A stretch of DNA of 7,788 nucleotides, taken from positions 1-7,788 of the forward strand of contig CAIZYV010000016.1 in the NCBI GenBank assembly GCA_903937325.1, written 5' to 3'. Positions 6,423 through 7,788 of this stretch are shown one piece after another; position 1 is the first letter of the stretch, and each line of letters opens with the position of its first letter. This stretch comes from Candidatus Falkowiibacteriota bacterium (GTDB lineage: Bacteria; Patescibacteriota; Patescibacteriia; Patescibacteriales; UBA12465). The notes under the pieces were generated by a model. That model searched no databases, was not told where the DNA came from, and saw nothing but the letters and a program-made list of their open reading frames with translations. Both the position numbers and the translations under genes were made by a program.

Positions 6423-7097
6423 TTAATTAAATTCATCCCAGGTCATTTGGCCATCGCCAGATAAATCAAAACTTGCCCCACCAAAAGACGGCTTAGACCG
6501 TAAATTAACATCCAACCAGGCTTTAACTGAAGCCAACCATTCTCGATACTTTAAATGCTCAGCATCAGCATAAAATCTTTTATCCGCTCGACATCCCCAA
6601 GCCTGCAAATCTAAGCGCTGAGCGATAAACAAAGCCCGAGAAAGATGAAAATCCTGAGTAACGATAAGGAAAGCATCAGCGGCAAAAATTGATTTTGCCC
6701 GATACAAACTATCATAAGTATCAAAACCAGCGTGGTCAAGAAAAATATCACTGGCAGGAACTCCTTTTGCTAGTAAATAATTTTTAGCGGCGTTAACTTC
6801 ATCATACAATTCATCACCATGATCACCACTGACTAAAATCTTCTTTACCAAAGCGGCCTCATATAATTCAATGGCCGTATCCAAGCGATCAGCAAAAATA
6901 GGACTTAATTGATAATTTTTTTGTACCGCCGCGCCTAAGACTAAAACCATTGGTCTTTGCCCTTTAATATCAGACAAGCAGTCATCAACAATATAACGAT
7001 CAAAGGAGTCAACGCGCTGTTGCAATAACCAAAACGACCAAAAACCAAAAACTAATATATAAATTAACCATCGCCAATGAAAATATTTTTCAAACAT
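6423..7097 (-). CDS. SanA/YdcF-like DUF218 membrane protein
   Basis: With the ATG at 7097 the protein has 224 aa. It opens with a short charged segment and one membrane helix (about 9-25), followed by an extracytoplasmic DUF218 domain. Typical blocks are MVLVLGAAV (50-58), a basic/aromatic RLDTAIELYE stretch, ILVSGDHGDELYDEVNAAK (86-104), GVPASDIFLDHAGFDTYDSL (112-131) and LIVTQDFHLSRALFIAQR (144-161). This matches SanA-type proteins, which are linked to envelope barrier function in E. coli; the biochemical activity is not established. The C-terminus ends in DLSGDGQMTWDE (211-222), an EF-hand-like loop. A TTG at 7124 would add nine hydrophobic residues and overlap the upstream stop as TTGA, which is a real alternative. 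Neither start has a Shine-Dalgarno sequence. ruvB follows after 5 bp. Confidence 0.85.
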   Translation of the reverse strand: MFEKYFHWRWLIYILVFGFWSFWLLQQRVDSFDRYIVDDCLSDIKGQRPMVLVLGAAVQKNYQLSPIFADRLDTAIELYEAALVKKILVSGDHGDELYDEVNAAKNYLLAKGVPASDIFLDHAGFDTYDSLYRAKSIFAADAFLIVTQDFHLSRALFIAQRLDLQAWGCRADKRFYADAEHLKYREWLASVKAWLDVNLRSKPSFGGASFDLSGDGQMTWDEFN

Positions 7098-7120
7098 AAA
7101 AAATGTATAGATAAATTGAA

Positions 7121-7788
7121 TCAACGCTGACGAAATTCACAAATCTTATTAAAATCACAAAATTTACACATTTCCGAGGGTCGAGGCAGAAAATGGCGAG
7201 CTTTAATTTCTTTAATTTGCGCAATTATTTCCAATTTTAACTTTTCTTTCTCGCTTTCTTTGGGAACAAAAGACAGAGAAGCTCCCCCCTCGACATAATA
7301 ATATCTTAAAGATAAAACTTTAATTTGTAAAACCTCCTCCAAAAATAATTGATATAAAATTAATTGACGCCGATCTTTCCAAACTAATTTATCTTTCGGG
7401 CGGCCGGTCTTATAATCTATCACTTCCACGCCACCATCCAATTTATCAACGCGATCTATTGCTCCTTTGATTGTTTCACCGCCTATCTTAAAAGAAAAAC
7501 TTTTTTCTAAAAACATGGGCCTAGGTGCTTGTTCATAATTGCTTAAAAAAGCTCCAAGAAAATCTAATAGAGCCTGCTTAGCCCGTCGATGATAATCATC
7601 ACGTTGTTCGGTGCTTTCATAACCATCATTAACCCAATGGCTGGCCAAAATATTCTCTAAACGAGATATATTAAATAATTCTGTATCCGGCGTTGTTTCA
7701 CCAAACAGACTAGGCTGTAAATCACCGGCCAAAGGTTTTAAAAAATCATAAAAAACATTATGCATAACCCGACCAAAAATTAAGCTAG
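7121..7788 (-). CDS. PD-(D/E)XK nuclease domain protein with Fe-S cysteines, likely helicase-nuclease C-terminus (5' end outside window)
   Basis: The frame is still open at the right edge: codons for SLIFGRV precede the ATG at 7765 without a stop, so 221 residues are visible and the true start is outside. FGRVMHNVFYDFL matches the helix carrying the RecB-family nuclease histidine. The catalytic core is GAIDRVD (aspartate), EVIDYKTG (D and K of the D-x-K motif) and RRQLILYQ (glutamine motif), so the nuclease looks intact. The end carries CKFCDFNKIC, a C-x2-C-x5-C group as in AddB, Cas4 and UvrD-fused nucleases that hold a 4Fe-4S cluster; the fourth cysteine would lie upstream of the visible part. 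It is probably the C-terminal domain of a UvrD/AddB-like repair protein, but a stand-alone PD-(D/E)XK nuclease cannot be excluded. Its TGA stop lies 23 bp before the DUF218 ATG. The neighbouring ruvB fits a repair role. Confidence 0.85.
   Translation of the reverse strand, partial: SLIFGRVMHNVFYDFLKPLAGDLQPSLFGETTPDTELFNISRLENILASHWVNDGYESTEQRDDYHRRAKQALLDFLGAFLSNYEQAPRPMFLEKSFSFKIGGETIKGAIDRVDKLDGGVEVIDYKTGRPKDKLVWKDRRQLILYQLFLEEVLQIKVLSLRYYYVEGGASLSFVPKESEKEKLKLEIIAQIKEIKARHFLPRPSEMCKFCDFNKICEFRQR

Noticed and set aside
1..7788. Alternative genetic code with TGA read as glycine, as in some candidate phyla
   Set aside because: hisS and the nuclease both end naturally at TGA at the expected family C-terminus, and no long gene needs TGA to be read through.

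Overview
This is an AT-rich stretch of bacterial chromosome carrying compact, tightly packed housekeeping genes. Several traits fit a Candidate Phyla Radiation (Patescibacteria) genome, although no rRNA is present to prove it: a short (p)ppGpp synthetase/hydrolase that stops after its TGS domain, a bS21 ending in a lysine-rich tail, a divergent histidyl-tRNA synthetase, and a small VirB2/TrbC-like pilin. TGA acts as a normal stop codon (it ends the nuclease and hisS genes), which argues against the Gracilibacteria/Absconditabacteria, where TGA encodes glycine.

Layout. At the left edge is the start of a pilin-like gene on the minus strand, cut by the window. A 179-bp divergent spacer separates it from a plus-strand gene for a bifunctional Rel/SpoT enzyme and holds a near-consensus sigma-70-type promoter for that gene. 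The Rel gene ends at a symmetric hairpin that can terminate transcription from both sides. Everything to the right is on the minus strand and probably forms one or two operons. In transcription order these are a PD-(D/E)XK nuclease (5' end outside the window), a SanA/YdcF-like DUF218 membrane protein, ruvB, queA, lepB, hisS and rpsU. Spacings are 23, 5, 3, 130 and 22 bp, and hisS overlaps rpsU by 8 bp. The only gap inside this block large enough for an internal promoter is the 130 bp between queA and lepB.

Functional themes. The nuclease and RuvB belong to recombination and repair. QueA modifies tRNA, HisS charges tRNA-His and bS21 belongs to the 30S subunit, so the 3' part of the block serves translation. 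LepB cleaves signal peptides and could process the pilin-like preprotein at the left edge. Rel would set the (p)ppGpp level.

The most interesting observation concerns translation starts. Of the starts visible here, only rpsU has a strong Shine-Dalgarno sequence. The gene for the ribosomal protein that lies beside the anti-Shine-Dalgarno is thus the exception, a pattern that recalls the bS21 autoregulation described in Flavobacteria. I found no CRISPR array, transposon, tRNA or rRNA gene, and no clear novel multi-gene defence or metabolic system. Most of the window is core genome.
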